Assembly: GCA_019057775.1 (NCBI GenBank)
Contig: JAHLWT010000242.1
Span: forward strand, 1-6,392
DNA: 6,392 nt
Origin: Promethearchaeota archaeon
Lineage (GTDB): Archaea; Asgardarchaeota; Lokiarchaeia; Sigynarchaeales; SOKP01
Reading direction: 5' to 3'
Part shown: piece after piece, positions 6,222-6,392 of the stretch
Layout of the letters: each line of letters opens with the position of its first letter
Numbering within the stretch: the first letter of the stretch is position 1
Notes under the pieces: model-generated
The model's input: the letters and a program-made list of their open reading frames with translations, nothing else
The model's database searches: none
Told to the model about the DNA's origin: nothing
Program-made: the position numbers and the translations under genes

Positions 6222-6353
6222 TGCCAACGGTTTGCGCTATGAATAGTTGCCGATTGCGGAGTACCTTCCTATCAAGATATACAAACCCTGATGCGCGCTA
6301 CAACCTTTGAAGAACATACTACCCCGGCAATTATTTATGAGCGCGTGTTGAAC
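6222..6353 (-). other. attC site upstream of cassette A
   Basis: Arms 6234-6252 (GCGCTATGAATAGTTGCCG) and 6325-6344 pair with small mismatches. Minus-strand cores are R'' GTTCAAC (6347-6353), a perfect RYYYAAC, and R' CGGTTGGCA-like, reading GTTGGCA at 6222-6228. The site is 132 bp. Its loop is more GC-rich and unrelated to the other sites, suggesting a different cassette source. Confidence 0.82.
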
Positions 6354-6388
6354 TAAACCTCCCTTTCGGGAGGTAGCTTTAGCTCAAC
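6347..6388. terminator. Strong hairpin at right edge; terminator or ORF-less cassette body
   Basis: CCTCCC (6358-6363), TTTC loop, GGGAGG (6368-6373) form a GC stem. It is extended outward by GTTGAACTAAA (6347-6357) against TTTAGCTCAAC (6378-6388), 10 of 11 paired, with a 4-base bulge TAGC. The outer left arm contains the R'' core of the adjacent attC. The minus-strand right arm reads GTTGAGC, a perfect GTTRRRY core. It may be a terminator after an unseen gene, or the entire body of a mini-cassette. There is no long T run on either strand. Confidence 0.55.
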
Positions 6389-6392
6389 TGCA

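Larger units (their letters stand above)
1..6392 (-). mobile_element. Integron gene-cassette array (internal part)
   Basis: Seven attC-like inverted-repeat sites in one orientation separate seven minus-strand genes in six cassettes, plus a possible ORF-less unit at the right edge. Cutting between G and TT of each minus-strand CGTT core gives cassettes A 5052-6227, B 3809-5051, C 2507-3808, D 1851-2506, E 1126-1850 and F from 1125 past the left edge. The genes are unrelated in function, stop within about 15 bp of the attC core, and start 38-139 bp after the preceding boundary, which is typical cassette packing. No integrase gene or confirmed attI is in the window; by polarity they should lie to the right. 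A non-IntI tyrosine recombinase using similar sites cannot be excluded. Confidence 0.8.

Noticed and set aside
6354..6392. C-terminal end of an unseen gene on the minus strand (a short frame ending AVELKLPPEREV)
   Set aside because: Only twelve codons are visible and they coincide with the hairpin; too little to call a gene.

Overview
The window looks like a stretch of an integron gene-cassette array from an AT-rich member of the Bacteroidota. The host call rests on low GC, lipoprotein signal peptides of Bacteroidota style, weak or absent Shine-Dalgarno sequences and the gene families present. It is an inference from composition. No integrase gene and no complete attI are visible.

Every gene lies on the minus strand. 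The genes are separated by six complete attC-like sites of 128-134 bp (about 1120-1250, 1845-1978, 2501-2629, 3803-3930, 5046-5176, 6222-6353). A seventh is cut by the left edge (1-103). Each site is a long imperfect inverted repeat with one core reading CGTT on the minus strand and an opposite core of the RYYYAAC type. All sites point the same way as the genes, so the integrase and attI are expected beyond the right edge.

From right to left (5' to 3' of the array): (Z) a possible ORF-less 160-bp mini-cassette holding a strong hairpin; (A) an HNH endonuclease fused to an unknown C-terminal domain, a candidate defence effector; (B) a six-Asp-box beta-propeller lipoprotein (YCF48/sortilin-like); (C) a two-gene cassette with a tandem zinc-knuckle mini-protein, an internal terminator-like hairpin and a uracil-DNA-glycosylase-like protein; (D) a META/HslJ-like lipoprotein; (E) an unrecognised lipoprotein; (F) a proline-iminopeptidase-like alpha/beta hydrolase with a lipoprotein signal. 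Four of the seven genes are predicted lipoproteins. The genes show no shared pathway, as expected for independently acquired cassettes.

The most unusual signal concerns the cassette ends. The two ends of each cassette are complementary for about 14-15 bp, well past the usual 7-bp integron core. In all six cassettes the eleventh position breaks the match in the same way: A at the start against G at the end, read outward on opposite strands. Folded as the cassette bottom strand this is a G-T wobble, and folded as the top strand an A-C mismatch. No gene-free stretch exceeds 300 bases. The gaps hold the attC sites plus short AT-rich leaders.
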